A DNA stretch of 64,000 nucleotides from Flavobacterium haoranii (GCF_009363055.1 NZ_CP045292.1:186001-250000), one strand, 5' to 3'. Positions 9,407-19,987 are shown, counted from the first letter of the stretch. The notes: generated from the letters alone by a model not told the origin. Made by a program: numbers and translations.

Positions 9407-10708
9407 TTACTTTACTACTTTCATTTTTTTCTCTTCAATTTCTTGTTCTTCGTTTTGTTTGTTCCAATATTCTTTTAGCTTTTCTGCTTTTTCGGTTCTT
9501 GTTATTTTAATGTATTTCAAAAATTGAGTTTCTGTTTGATGCCCAGTTATTCCCATAATGGTTAAATTATCCAACTTACCATATAGATTTGTGGCAAATG
9601 AACGTCTACAAATGTGCGATGATACTAATTCCCATTTTTCAAAAACTCCTTCTTCTTTTCGTTTTGTATCCTTATTTATTTTTGAGCCTTGTGTTAATTC
9701 ATTGAATCCTGCTACTTTGCACAACTCTTTTACGTGTTCATTGAATTTTTGGTCTGAAATTGCTCTTGGGAAACCGTTTCTTTTTTCTAAAATTGCTTTT
9801 ACTTGTTGATGCAATGGAATTGTAACTGTTTGCCCTGTTTTTTGTGTTTCAATTTCAATGTAGCCGTTTTTGATATTGGCATCTTTCAACCTTAAAAAAT
9901 CTGAAATTCTTAATCCTGTACGTAATCCAATTATAAATAAGTCTCTTGTGTTTTCTAATCTTTCAACTCCTTTAAAGTCGTGATTGAATATTTTATTAAT
10001 TTCTTCATCTTTTAAATAAATGCTATCCGCAGTAATTTTTGGTACAAAAAAGTTAGGATGCTCGATGTGTGGATGCACCGGCAAACCTTTTAATTTTGCA
10101 TCTCTGGCAATCGTTTTAATGGTTCCAATGTAGTTTCCAATTGTACCCAAATTTATCTTTTGCTCTTGTGATAGGAAATTAACAAACCTGTAATAAAAAG
10201 TTAAATCTAAATCGGTAAACTTTAGCTTCGTTTTAAAGCGTTCTTCGTACTCTTTTAGCTTATTTAGTGTTGTATTATACTTTGTGATAGTTCCTTTAGC
10301 AATTGGCTTATTTTTGCCTTTTATTATGCGTGTTGGTGCTTGTTTAATAAAAGTATCAATGAAAGGAATGAAAAATATTTGGTCAACGGCTGTTTCGTCA
10401 ATAGGTCTATTAAAGAAATTAGCTATCTTTTTTCTTAACCAATGTTTATCGATAAACTCGCCTTTGCTGTTATCTGAATTGAATTCGTCAAAAATGAATT
10501 TTTCAAGCTCTGAAAGTTTTTGATTAACTTCGTCTTTTGTAGTATCATCAGCTGTAAGTTTAACTTTTTGCTTTGCAGAACTCCACCTTTTTGGTTCTAC
10601 CTTTAAATCGGTTGATGCTGTTAAATCGAATTTTCTGCCGTTTTTGAAACGCAAAAGTATATTTGTTGCGTTTTTTTCTCCTTTTATGAGGTAGTTAATT
10701 GTTGCCAT
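9407..10708 (-). CDS. Tyrosine site-specific recombinase (integrase)
   Basis: This catalyses integration and excision of the element. Its 433 residues are arranged as an N-terminal arm-binding domain (about 1-100), a SAM-like core-binding domain (about 110-210) and a C-terminal catalytic domain. Visible active-site residues are Arg267 in TGLRISDF, His365 and Arg368 in HICRRS, His390 in GITGHQ and the nucleophile Tyr399 in FLKYIK. All the expected catalytic residues are there, so the enzyme looks functional. The gene is the outermost one of the element and is followed outward by two 10-bp direct repeats and a tRNA-Ser-like attachment sequence, the standard arrangement for a tRNA-targeting integrase. 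Confidence 0.95.
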   Translation of the reverse strand: MATINYLIKGEKNATNILLRFKNGRKFDLTASTDLKVEPKRWSSAKQKVKLTADDTTKDEVNQKLSELEKFIFDEFNSDNSKGEFIDKHWLRKKIANFFNRPIDETAVDQIFFIPFIDTFIKQAPTRIIKGKNKPIAKGTITKYNTTLNKLKEYEERFKTKLKFTDLDLTFYYRFVNFLSQEQKINLGTIGNYIGTIKTIARDAKLKGLPVHPHIEHPNFFVPKITADSIYLKDEEINKIFNHDFKGVERLENTRDLFIIGLRTGLRISDFLRLKDANIKNGYIEIETQKTGQTVTIPLHQQVKAILEKRNGFPRAISDQKFNEHVKELCKVAGFNELTQGSKINKDTKRKEEGVFEKWELVSSHICRRSFATNLYGKLDNLTIMGITGHQTETQFLKYIKITRTEKAEKLKEYWNKQNEEQEIEEKKMKVVK

Positions 10709-10754
10709 TGGTACGGTATCATTAAGTTTTTCAACACTTTAAAGATACAAAATT

Positions 10755-10775
10755 ATCCCCACATAATCCCCACAT
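10755..10775. repeat. Two tandem ATCCCCACAT direct repeats (candidate integrase arm sites)
   Basis: ATCCCCACAT occurs at 10755-10764 and again at 10766-10775, a spacing of 11 bp or one helical turn. They lie between the integrase start codon (10708) and the tRNA-like attachment sequence, where arm-type sites of tyrosine recombinases are usually found. They could equally be an operator for the integrase gene. Confidence 0.5.
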
Positions 10776-10900
10776 TTGTCATTTTTATATATAATTAGCT
10801 TAATTTTACTTTATTACATTTTTTTAAAAATCTCTTATTTTTCAAGGGTTAACAGCTGTTTTAGTAAGATGAGGTAAAGCTAAATAAAGTAGATGTTAGT

Positions 10901-10915
10901 TCCTCTTTCTCCGCT
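10901..10915 (+). other. Probable attachment site: tRNA-Ser 3'-end remnant
   Basis: TCCTCTTTCTCCGCT reads as the end of a T-arm followed by a 7-nt acceptor strand TTTCTCC and discriminator G, as in tRNA-Ser. No matching 5' half (GGAGAAA...) lies upstream, and the sequence is followed at once by a tRNA-style terminator. This is the signature left when an element integrates into a tRNA 3' end. The intact tRNA-Ser and the second att copy should then lie beyond the left edge of the window. Confidence 0.5.
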
Positions 10916-10948
10916 AAACCGGTTCAAAACTTGAACCGGTTTTTTTTT
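10916..10948 (+). terminator. Rho-independent terminator
   Basis: A perfect 12-bp stem AAACCGGTTCAA / TTGAACCGGTTT with a 3-nt loop is followed by a run of T. It sits directly after the tRNA-Ser-like sequence, so it is probably the old terminator of that tRNA. Confidence 0.88.
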
Positions 10949-11143
10949 ATCTAAAATGTATTTATAATTATTTATTATTACTTGGTATTGCTGTAATAAA
11001 TAAAAATTATTTAGTAGTCCTATTTTAATATAATTTTTATCTATTGAGAATTTGTTTTTTGAACTGATTTATAATGTAGTTTAGCAAATAAATATTTGAT
11101 ATTTAATACTTTATTCTTAAATTTATGAGAATATGTAAATTAA

Positions 11144-13377
<2,234 letters not shown>

Positions 13378-13389
13378 AATATATAATTA

Positions 13390-13419
13390 AAAAAAGCTAC
13401 GCATTGCGTGGCTTTTTTT
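13390..13419. terminator. Bidirectional terminator between katG and hemN
   Basis: Stem AAAAAGCTACGC / GCGTGGCTTTTT (one G-T pair) with a 3-nt loop is flanked by A and T runs on both sides. It serves the convergent ends of katG and hemN; the hemN stop codon overlaps its right edge. Confidence 0.8.
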
Positions 13420-14782
13420 ATATCGTCATTGAAAATAATTGCCTTTGTGGTGTATTTCTTTTTAGTCTTAAATCGAAAGCCATACAAATATTTCTTACGA
13501 ATGGTTTTCCTTTTTCGGTAACAATAAGTTTGTTGTCGAATATCTTTAAAAGACCATCAACTTCCATCTCTTTTAACGATTCAATTACTTCACCTATTTC
13601 TAGGAATTTTAATTCATCTTGCGACCAATCTGTTTCAAATTGGCACATAATATTTAGAATATGTTGTCTTATTACCAAATCTTCAGAAGTTAAAATGTGT
13701 CCTCTATAAACCGGAATTTCATTTTTGTCTAATCTTTCGTAATAATCTTCTAAAGTTTTTTCGTTCTGCGCAAATGCTGTCCAACTATCACTTATTGAAG
13801 AAACTCCCAGACCAATCATAAGTTTAGTATTTGTAGTGGTGTAGCCCATAAAATTACGATGTAATTTGCCTTCTTCAAAAGCAGTAAACATACTGTCAGA
13901 ATCTATTGCAAAATGATCCATTCCTATTTCATGAAAACCATTTTCACTCAATCGAATTTTTCCTTCTTCATAAAGTAGACGTTTTGCATCATCTTTAGGT
14001 ACATCTTCATCGTTAAAACCTCGTTGTCCATTTCCTTTAATCCATGGTACGTGAGCATAGCTGTAAAAAGCCAATCGATCTGGATGTAATGAATTTGTTT
14101 TATCAATGGTATCTAAAACATCATCTAAAGTTTGAAATGGAAGTCCAAAAATTAAATCGTGACTTATTGAGGTGTAACCAATTTCTCGTGCCCAAAAAGT
14201 AACTTTTGCTACATTATGAAACGGTTGAATTCTATTAATAGCAGTTTGAACTTTAGTAGAGTAGTCTTGTACGCCAAAACTAACTCTTCTAAAGCCCAAA
14301 TTATAAAGCAATTGTAAGTGCTCTTTAGTTGTATTGTTTGGGTGTCCTTCAAAGCTAAATTCATAATTATCAGCAATTGTAGCTTTAGAAAGTATACCTT
14401 TAATTAGTTTTTCTAAATTATTAGGAGAAAAAAAAGTAGGAGTTCCACCACCTAAGTGTATTTCTTTGATGTTAGGTTTGGTTGAAAATAAGTCACAATA
14501 TAGTTTCCATTCTTTTAAAACGGCATCTATATATGGATGTTCAACCTCGTGTCTTTTAGTAATTCTTTTATGGCATCCACAAAAAGTGCACAAACTTTCA
14601 CAAAAAGGAAGATGAATATACAGACTAATACCTTCAGATGTGTTTGTTTTTTGAAAAGTTTCGAGCATTGAAGATTTCCATTTCTCTGCAGTAAAATTAT
14701 TTTCTTCCCAATAAGGAACCGTAGGATAACTCGTGTATCGAGGTCCTGGTACATTATATTTTTGTATAAGAGAAGTTTTCAT
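13418..14782 (-). CDS. hemN: Oxygen-independent coproporphyrinogen III oxidase
   Basis: This radical-SAM enzyme decarboxylates coproporphyrinogen III to protoporphyrinogen IX without oxygen, a late step of heme synthesis. Its 454 residues match the HemN family length. The iron-sulfur ligands are Cys61, Cys65 and Cys68 in CESLCTFCGC, followed by the GGGTPTFF SAM-binding segment. The N-terminal YNVPGPRYTSYPTVP is typical of true HemN rather than HemW. A TAnnTTTG box (TAATTTTG, minus strand, 14807-14800) and an FNR-like dyad lie upstream, which fits oxygen-responsive control. It is transcribed divergently from a thioredoxin gene. Confidence 0.95.
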   Translation of the reverse strand: MKTSLIQKYNVPGPRYTSYPTVPYWEENNFTAEKWKSSMLETFQKTNTSEGISLYIHLPFCESLCTFCGCHKRITKRHEVEHPYIDAVLKEWKLYCDLFSTKPNIKEIHLGGGTPTFFSPNNLEKLIKGILSKATIADNYEFSFEGHPNNTTKEHLQLLYNLGFRRVSFGVQDYSTKVQTAINRIQPFHNVAKVTFWAREIGYTSISHDLIFGLPFQTLDDVLDTIDKTNSLHPDRLAFYSYAHVPWIKGNGQRGFNDEDVPKDDAKRLLYEEGKIRLSENGFHEIGMDHFAIDSDSMFTAFEEGKLHRNFMGYTTTNTKLMIGLGVSSISDSWTAFAQNEKTLEDYYERLDKNEIPVYRGHILTSEDLVIRQHILNIMCQFETDWSQDELKFLEIGEVIESLKEMEVDGLLKIFDNKLIVTEKGKPFVRNICMAFDLRLKRNTPQRQLFSMTI

Positions 14783-14829
14783 TATGCCTTAATTTAAGCC
14801 AAAATTACTATCATTTTTTAAATCATTCT

Positions 14830-14870
14830 ATGATAATTGTCATATTGACAGAAATGTAACTTATATTACA
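14830..14870. promoter_or_regulatory. Divergent hemN/thioredoxin control region with FNR/CRP-like dyads
   Basis: Three dyads are packed here: ATGATAATTGTCAT (14830-14843), TGTCATATTGACA (14838-14850) and TGTAA-N6-TTACA (14855-14870). The first resembles the FNR pattern TTGAT-N4-ATCAA. The third has perfect 5-bp arms with CRP/FNR spacing. The centres of the first and third lie about 41 bp upstream of the start points implied by the -7 boxes of hemN (14807-14800, minus) and thioredoxin (TAAATTTG, 14892-14899). This is the classical activator position. Confidence 0.5.
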
Positions 14871-14916
14871 GAATAGGAATAGTTATTGAGGTAAATTTGT
14901 AAAAAGAATTTAGATT

Positions 14917-15219
14917 ATGAATGCAAAATTTAATGAAATAATAAATCAAGACCAATTGACTTTAGTAGATTTTTATGCAGATTGGTGTGGACCATGCAAA
15001 ATGATGTCACCCATACTTCAGGAAACAAAATCTATCATTAAAGACGATGTAAAAATAATAAAAATTAATGTGGATAATTATCAAGATTTAGCAGCTGAAT
15101 TTATGGTAAGAGGCGTTCCCACATTAATGTTGTTTAAACAAGGTAAACTATTATGGAGACAATCAGGTGTTTTAGCCACTAAAGATTTAGTAAGTATTTT
15201 AAAACAGCATTTAAATTAA
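14917..15219 (+). CDS. Thioredoxin
   Basis: This is a small cytoplasmic dithiol reductase of 100 residues, a complete thioredoxin fold. The active site WCGPCK has Cys24 and Cys27, and the cis-proline loop RGVPTLM is there. No signal peptide is visible. It is followed 35 bp later by a rhodanese-like lipoprotein gene on the same strand, so the two probably share one transcript. The promoter has a good -7 box (14892-14899) but no TTTG at -33, consistent with a need for an activator at the upstream dyad. Whether this is the main thioredoxin of the cell cannot be told. Confidence 0.92.
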   Translation: MNAKFNEIINQDQLTLVDFYADWCGPCKMMSPILQETKSIIKDDVKIIKINVDNYQDLAAEFMVRGVPTLMLFKQGKLLWRQSGVLATKDLVSILKQHLN

Positions 15220-15254
15220 TTTGTATTTTAGACAATAAAACAACAAAAGATATT

Positions 15255-15632
15255 ATGAAGAAAATAATTTTTGGAGCATTACTTACATCAGTTTTAGCGA
15301 TTTCTTGTGTAAATCAAAAACAAGAAGGAGTTTTAGTAGCTAATCCTGACACTTTCGAACAAAAAATGACGGAACCAGAAGTTCAAATACTTGATGTTAG
15401 AACAGAAGGTGAATTTGCGGAAGGACACATTCAAGATGCTCAAAACATTGATGTATTACAAGATGATTTTAAAGAGAAAGTAGCTACTTTAGATAAAAAT
15501 AAACCTGTAATGGTTTATTGTAAAATGGGTGGTAGAAGTGCAAAAGCTGCTGGAATATTAAAAGAAATGGGTTTTACAACAATAGTAGATTTAGAAGGAG
15601 GTTACACTGCTTGGAAAGCTTCAGGAAAGTAG
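15255..15632 (+). CDS. Rhodanese-like domain lipoprotein
   Basis: This 125-residue single rhodanese domain is exported as a lipoprotein: MKKIIFGALLTSVLAISC gives a lipobox with Cys18 as the lipidated residue. The catalytic loop is YCKMGGRSA with Cys89. Such proteins carry persulfide sulfur and often act in periplasmic thiol chemistry. It lies 35 bp after the thioredoxin gene and is closed by a strong terminator. The substrate is unknown. Confidence 0.9.
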   Translation: MKKIIFGALLTSVLAISCVNQKQEGVLVANPDTFEQKMTEPEVQILDVRTEGEFAEGHIQDAQNIDVLQDDFKEKVATLDKNKPVMVYCKMGGRSAKAAGILKEMGFTTIVDLEGGYTAWKASGK

Positions 15633-15645
15633 AAAAATATTTTAT

Positions 15646-15677
15646 AAAAAAAGCGACACATTGTGTCGCTTTTTTTA
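15646..15677. terminator. Bidirectional terminator
   Basis: Stem AAGCGACAC / GTGTCGCTT (15651-15659 and 15663-15671) is flanked by a run of A before and T after. It lies between the convergent rhodanese and ridA genes. Confidence 0.88.
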
Positions 15678-16058
15678 TGCTTTAATAGCTACTACCGAAA
15701 TTTCTACGTTTACATTTTTGGGCAAGCAAGCTACTTGTACAGTTTCTCTAGCTGGTGCAATTGCTTCATTAAAATATTTACCGTATATAGCATTTATTCT
15801 TCCAAAATTTCCCATATCGCTAATAAAAATTGAAACCTTTACCACATCATCAAATGTCATTTCAGAAGCTGTTAAAACTGCTTGTAAGTTTTCCATTACT
15901 TGAGTTGTTTCTGTTTCAATATCTTCTAGAACTAGTTCTCCGTTTTTAGGATTAATCGCAATTTGTCCCGAAGTGTACAATGTATTTCCTACTAAAACAG
16001 CTTGGCTATATGGTCCAATTGGTGCAGGAGCATTTTCAGTAAAAATTATTTTTTTCAT
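15675..16058 (-). CDS. ridA: RidA family enamine/imine deaminase
   Basis: The 127-residue YjgF/YER057c/UK114 protein hydrolyses reactive 2-aminoacrylate and related enamines to keto acids and ammonia. Family hallmarks are APAPIGPYSQAV at the N-terminus, GQIAINPKNGELV, and a C-terminal PARETVQVACLP holding the catalytic arginine, followed by VEISVVAIKA. It is close to full family length. The start of the next gene upstream in the same direction (DUF4105) is separated from it by only 7 bp at the stop, so they are probably co-transcribed. Confidence 0.94.
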   Translation of the reverse strand: MKKIIFTENAPAPIGPYSQAVLVGNTLYTSGQIAINPKNGELVLEDIETETTQVMENLQAVLTASEMTFDDVVKVSIFISDMGNFGRINAIYGKYFNEAIAPARETVQVACLPKNVNVEISVVAIKA

Positions 16059-16065
16059 GATATGT

Positions 16066-17167
16066 TTAATTTATGATTCGTTTGTTTCCTTTGATTAATA
16101 AAGCTAATAAAATAAAATTAGCCACAAGAATTGGACTTATAATTCCTAAATGAATTTTGTTTAACATAAAAGCCAAATACAACAAATGGGTTATAAAAAT
16201 GACTTTTGCTAAGACTGAAATTTTTTGTTTTTCGTTCTTATAGAAGTAAAAGGCTAATGCTAGATATATAGGATTAATTAGTAACGCGTTGTAATTCCAT
16301 AAAACTTCTTCATGGAAAGAGTATAATCCTACGACACAAAAAAATAAACCTAAAAAGCCAAGAATTGCAAAATAAGTAAGTGACAACCATTTTTTTCTAG
16401 TAAGTACAATTAATGCCAAAATAGCTATTAAAGTGTAAATATTGTCTAAAAAATGTGGTTGATAGTCAATTTTAACTGCTTCATAAAGCGTTTCTTTTTC
16501 TTCAGCTATTGGATTTCGTTCAAGCGATTGAATCAATTCTAACGGTAAAAATAAACGTTCTGCTGGTTGATCTACTTTGGTTCCAAAAATTAAATTAATT
16601 CCGAGTTTTTGAAAGAAAAAGTTATCCATATAGGGATATAAAATTTCTCGGTACGTTTTTTCAATCGGTTTTATCGATTCAATTTTATGATTTTTAATTT
16701 GCTCATTTACTTTATCAATAACCATGGTGGTGCAATTTCTATCGATAAATTTATAAGTGTAAAATCTTTCGTCTGAATATATAGACTGATTTAAGGAATC
16801 AAATAACCTTTGTTTTTCGGTTTGAGAAAGTTTTATTTTTTGTTCGTAAACAGAACGTTGTTCTAATTGATAATTGTAATAAAAATTTGAAAAAGTATTT
16901 GTGCTAACAAAATATTGTAAATCTCCTTTAATAAATTTCAACATAAAATTTGGAGTTTCAAAATCGAAAGTTCCATAATTGAATACAATGTCTAGATTAT
17001 TAGGAATGTCTTTAATTCTAATGGCTGTATGACCATAAAGTGAATAAGATTCGTTTCCAGTACCACAATTTAAAATGCTGATTTCGCTATTTTCTGAAAG
17101 AATAATATTTTGAGAAACCCAAAAAAGTTAAAAAAATTAGAATTAGCGTAAATAATTTTAATTTCAT
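16066..17167 (-). pseudogene. DUF4105 membrane protein, frameshifted in the signal peptide
   Basis: The intact-looking frame begins LSENSEISILNCG...SLYGHTAIRIKD...FNYGTFDFE and continues through MLKFIKGD to 16066. The GHTAIR and NYGTFDF motifs identify DUF4105. No start codon opens that frame upstream. An ATG at 17167 begins a signal peptide, MKLKLFTLILIFLT, in another frame. Removing one T, most simply from the T6 run on the coding strand near 17120-17125, joins the two (…FWVSQN…) and gives 366 residues. The C-terminal third has about five membrane segments (from residue ~215). Translation from an internal ATG at 16944 would lose the conserved N-terminus. This is either a genuine single-base insertion or a sequence error. 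Function of the family is unknown. Confidence 0.8.
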
Positions 17168-17215
17168 AATGTTTCAAACAAAGTTGTCCAAAGTTAAGTT
17201 TTTCCAAGCAATTAC

Positions 17216-18313
17216 TTATCGGAAAATTCCAAAATCAACTTTTACTGAAAATATGTTAGAATATAAAGCAGTACTTTGATTTCCTAAATCGGTTAAAGCA
17301 TAATCTACTTGAATTCCTTTGTATTTGAAACCTACACCAAAGTTGGGTTGAAAACTTAGTTTATTTGAACCGTCAATTTGAGTAATTTGTTGAAAGTTAC
17401 CAACGCCACCACGTAAGAAAATTAAATCGATATAACCCGCTTCAAAACCAACTGCAGGATCAACACTCACTACATTCGTAGAAATAATATCGTTTGTTCT
17501 TGCAAATTGCATGTTTAAATTTGCAGCACCTGTTATACTGTAATCGTATCTTATGATATATTTTTTAGAAATTCCTAATTGTGCCTTAGGAAGCGTAACT
17601 TCTGAAGTTTCTGGTAACTCTTGGTTTTCACCAGGAATTGCATCTCTAATTTCGTTGTACTTATCTTCGTTAATTGTCCAAGTATTGTAAGTTGTAGTGA
17701 TGTCGCGTAACATTAAACCAAATTTCCAATCTTCTTCATCACTTATATATTGAATACCTAAATCGAAACCAAATCCCCAAGAACTAGCAAAATCTCCAAT
17801 AATTCTATGAATAATTTTTGCATTAATTCCGTAGTTTAAACCGTCAATTGGTAAACTTCTTGCGTATGAAACTGTCAAACCATAATCGGCAGTTGAAAAT
17901 AATGAAATTCTATTGTAATCAATATTTCCTTGACTATCAATTAATTGAGTGGTGTCCAAAATGTCGTCAACTCCAAAACGAATTAAGGAAATTCCAACTG
18001 CACTTCTGTCATCAATTGGCATTCCAAAAGCAGCATAATCATATTGTGCTATATTAGCAAAGTAGTTTGCATGCATTAAGCCAAGTTGGTTGTCTTCAAG
18101 ATTTAATAATCCTGCAGGATTCCAATAACCCGAGTTTACGTCGCCAGTTTGAGCTGTAACGGTATTACTCATACCTAAAGCTGCAGCATCAACTCCAATA
18201 TTCATAAATTCATTAGAATATTTACGAACAGTTTGAGACCACGTAAGTTGGCTTGAAAAAATTAAAAAGAGTAAAACAATTTTTTTCAAAAACAATTTTT
18301 TTACAAATATCAA
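17216..18313 (-). CDS. PorV/PorQ-family outer-membrane beta-barrel protein
   Basis: The 365-residue protein has a signal peptide ending in LTWSQ. The region after it, FMNIGVDAAALGMSNTVTA...SGYWNPAGLLNL, is the hallmark of the FadL-like PorV/PorQ family, whose members serve the type IX secretion system or related export at the outer membrane. Alternating hydrophobic strands run to a C-terminal FSVKVDFGIFR ending in an aromatic-rich strand. It is probably a PorV-like paralogue rather than PorV itself; that cannot be decided here. The gene is divergent from pssA. Confidence 0.85.
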   Translation of the reverse strand: MIFVKKLFLKKIVLLFLIFSSQLTWSQTVRKYSNEFMNIGVDAAALGMSNTVTAQTGDVNSGYWNPAGLLNLEDNQLGLMHANYFANIAQYDYAAFGMPIDDRSAVGISLIRFGVDDILDTTQLIDSQGNIDYNRISLFSTADYGLTVSYARSLPIDGLNYGINAKIIHRIIGDFASSWGFGFDLGIQYISDEEDWKFGLMLRDITTTYNTWTINEDKYNEIRDAIPGENQELPETSEVTLPKAQLGISKKYIIRYDYSITGAANLNMQFARTNDIISTNVVSVDPAVGFEAGYIDLIFLRGGVGNFQQITQIDGSNKLSFQPNFGVGFKYKGIQVDYALTDLGNQSTALYSNIFSVKVDFGIFR

Positions 18314-18359
18314 ATAAAAATCTTAATTAGTAAACTTTAAAAGTGCTAACTTATTGTAT

Positions 18360-18367
18360 TATCTTTG
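18360..18367 (+). promoter_or_regulatory. Bacteroidetes -7 box ahead of pssA
   Basis: TATCTTTG fits TAnnTTTG. It lies 23 bp before the ATG at 18391 and rules out the upstream in-frame GTG (18343) as the start. Confidence 0.6.
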
Positions 18368-18390
18368 TTCAAAGTTTAAAATTAAAGATT

Positions 18391-19134
18391 ATGTCAATAA
18401 CCAAGTATATTCCAAATGGACTTACTTTACTTAATTTGTTATCAGGTCTTTTGGCCTTAGTAAGTGTTTTTAATGGATATTACGATCATGCTTTTTATTT
18501 TGTATGCTTAGGAATTTTCTTTGATTTTTGGGATGGTTTTGCTGCTAGAAAATTAAATGTATCAAGCGATTTAGGCTTACAATTAGATTCACTTGCCGAT
18601 ATGGTAACAAGTGGAGTAGTGCCTGGATTAATGATGTTTAAATTATTTGATTTTATTCAAGCGGAAACTCCTGAATATATGTTGACAGACGAAACTTTTT
18701 ACATGGGATTTGTGCCTTATTTAGGTTTTTTAATTACACTTGCTTCTTGCTACCGATTGGCTAATTTTAATATCGATCCAAGACAAACAGATCATTTTAT
18801 TGGATTACCAACTCCTGCAAATGCCTTATTTGTAATGAGTATTCCAATGATTCAATATGCTGATCAATATCAATGGTTAACCGATTTATTGTATAATCCT
18901 TATGTATTATTAGTTATTACTTTAGTGAGTACTTATTTATTAAATGCGGAAGTTGTTTTATTTTCATTAAAAGTTAAAAACATTAACTGGAAAGATAACA
19001 AACTACAAATCTCATTTTTAATATTTGCTGTATTACTTTTAATTCTTTTTCAAGTAGTTGCCATTCCAATGATTATTTTATCATACATTGTGGTTTCTTT
19101 TTTTGTAAACAGATTAAAAGTATCAAATGCCTAA
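18391..19134 (+). CDS. pssA: CDP-diacylglycerol-serine O-phosphatidyltransferase
   Basis: This integral membrane enzyme makes phosphatidylserine from CDP-diacylglycerol and serine, the precursor of phosphatidylethanolamine. The CDP-alcohol phosphotransferase motif is complete: DFWDGFAARK, then DLGLQLDSLAD, i.e. D-x2-DG-x2-AR-x8-G-x3-D-x3-D. Several hydrophobic segments span the membrane. The ATG giving MSITKYIPNGLTLLNL is chosen because the promoter box at 18360 lies downstream of the alternative GTG. It overlaps the next gene by 8 bp. Confidence 0.94.
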   Translation: MSITKYIPNGLTLLNLLSGLLALVSVFNGYYDHAFYFVCLGIFFDFWDGFAARKLNVSSDLGLQLDSLADMVTSGVVPGLMMFKLFDFIQAETPEYMLTDETFYMGFVPYLGFLITLASCYRLANFNIDPRQTDHFIGLPTPANALFVMSIPMIQYADQYQWLTDLLYNPYVLLVITLVSTYLLNAEVVLFSLKVKNINWKDNKLQISFLIFAVLLLILFQVVAIPMIILSYIVVSFFVNRLKVSNA

Positions 19135-19987
19135 ATATCCTGTAAAGAAAAAAACATTTACGAAATCTAAAACCAAGAGAAAAACGAGTACGAGTTTTAG
19201 AATATTTGTGTATTTGTTTGTATTCTTTGTGGTTACAGGTTTAGGAATTTTCACCTACGAATATGCCGATGGTTTATTGTTTTATTTAGGTTTTAAATCT
19301 AAAAACGAATATGGTTTAACCAAAGAAGAAAGGCGTATAAACGATATTCACATTTATGAAGTTCTAGATACTCATAAAGATTTTATGATTGGTTTTGATA
19401 TTTCTGAATATCAAGAAAAAATTGAATGGGAGAGCCTAGGTAAAATTGAAGATACTTTCGATTTAAATTTTGTGTTTGTTAGAGCTACTGCCGGAAATAA
19501 TAAAGTTGATAAACGCTTTAAGGAGAATTGGATTGCATCGAAAGAAAAAGGAATTATTCGTGGCGCTTATCATTATTATCGTCCAAATGAAAATTCCATT
19601 CAACAAGCTAATAATTTTATAAAAACGGTAAAACTAGAAAAAGGCGATTTACCACCAGTTTTAGATATCGAAAAATTACCGCGAACACAATCTTTGGATA
19701 GTTTAAAAAAGGGATTAAGACGTTGGTTGGTAAAAGTTGAAAAACATTACAAAATGAAGCCCATTATTTATTCGGGTGAAAGCTATTATACCGATTTTTT
19801 ACGAAAAGAGTTTTCTGAATATCCATTTTGGATTGCCAATTATAATTTTTGGAGAAAAAAGCCAGATGATCATTGGTTAATTTGGCAATTTACCGAAAAA
19901 GCTCAAGTAAATGGGGTAAAAGGTTTAGTTGATGTTAATCTTTTTAATGGCGATTTTATAAAGTTAATAGAAAATACTAAAGATTAA
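19127..19987 (+). CDS. Membrane-anchored GH25 family lysozyme-like glycosidase
   Basis: The 286-residue protein begins with a basic N-terminus (PVKKKTFTKSKTKRKT), one membrane segment at about 24-45 and an extracytoplasmic GH25 domain. GH25 signatures include MIGFDISEYQ, FVRATAG, GAYHYYRP, the catalytic PPVLDIEKLP and the closing LIWQFTEKAQVNG...DVNLFNGD. The family cleaves the N-acetylmuramyl linkage of peptidoglycan. The start codon overlaps the end of pssA, suggesting coupled translation. It is likely a cell-wall remodelling enzyme. Confidence 0.92.
   Translation: MPKYPVKKKTFTKSKTKRKTSTSFRIFVYLFVFFVVTGLGIFTYEYADGLLFYLGFKSKNEYGLTKEERRINDIHIYEVLDTHKDFMIGFDISEYQEKIEWESLGKIEDTFDLNFVFVRATAGNNKVDKRFKENWIASKEKGIIRGAYHYYRPNENSIQQANNFIKTVKLEKGDLPPVLDIEKLPRTQSLDSLKKGLRRWLVKVEKHYKMKPIIYSGESYYTDFLRKEFSEYPFWIANYNFWRKKPDDHWLIWQFTEKAQVNGVKGLVDVNLFNGDFIKLIENTKD

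Noticed and set aside
1..10900. CRISPR array or Cas genes in the accessory region
   Set aside because: No regularly spaced direct repeats and no cas-like motifs were seen; the defence genes present belong to a type III restriction system.
6837..10948. Insertion sequence or transposon
   Set aside because: No transposase and no terminal inverted repeats with target duplication were seen; the recombinase is a tyrosine integrase.
13404..13709. Plus-strand open frame over the end of hemN
   Set aside because: It is a shadow of hemN on the opposite strand, composed of low-complexity residues and lacking a ribosome binding site.
18343..18390. Upstream GTG start for pssA
   Set aside because: The promoter box TATCTTTG at 18360-18367 lies inside that extension and the extra residues do not resemble the family.
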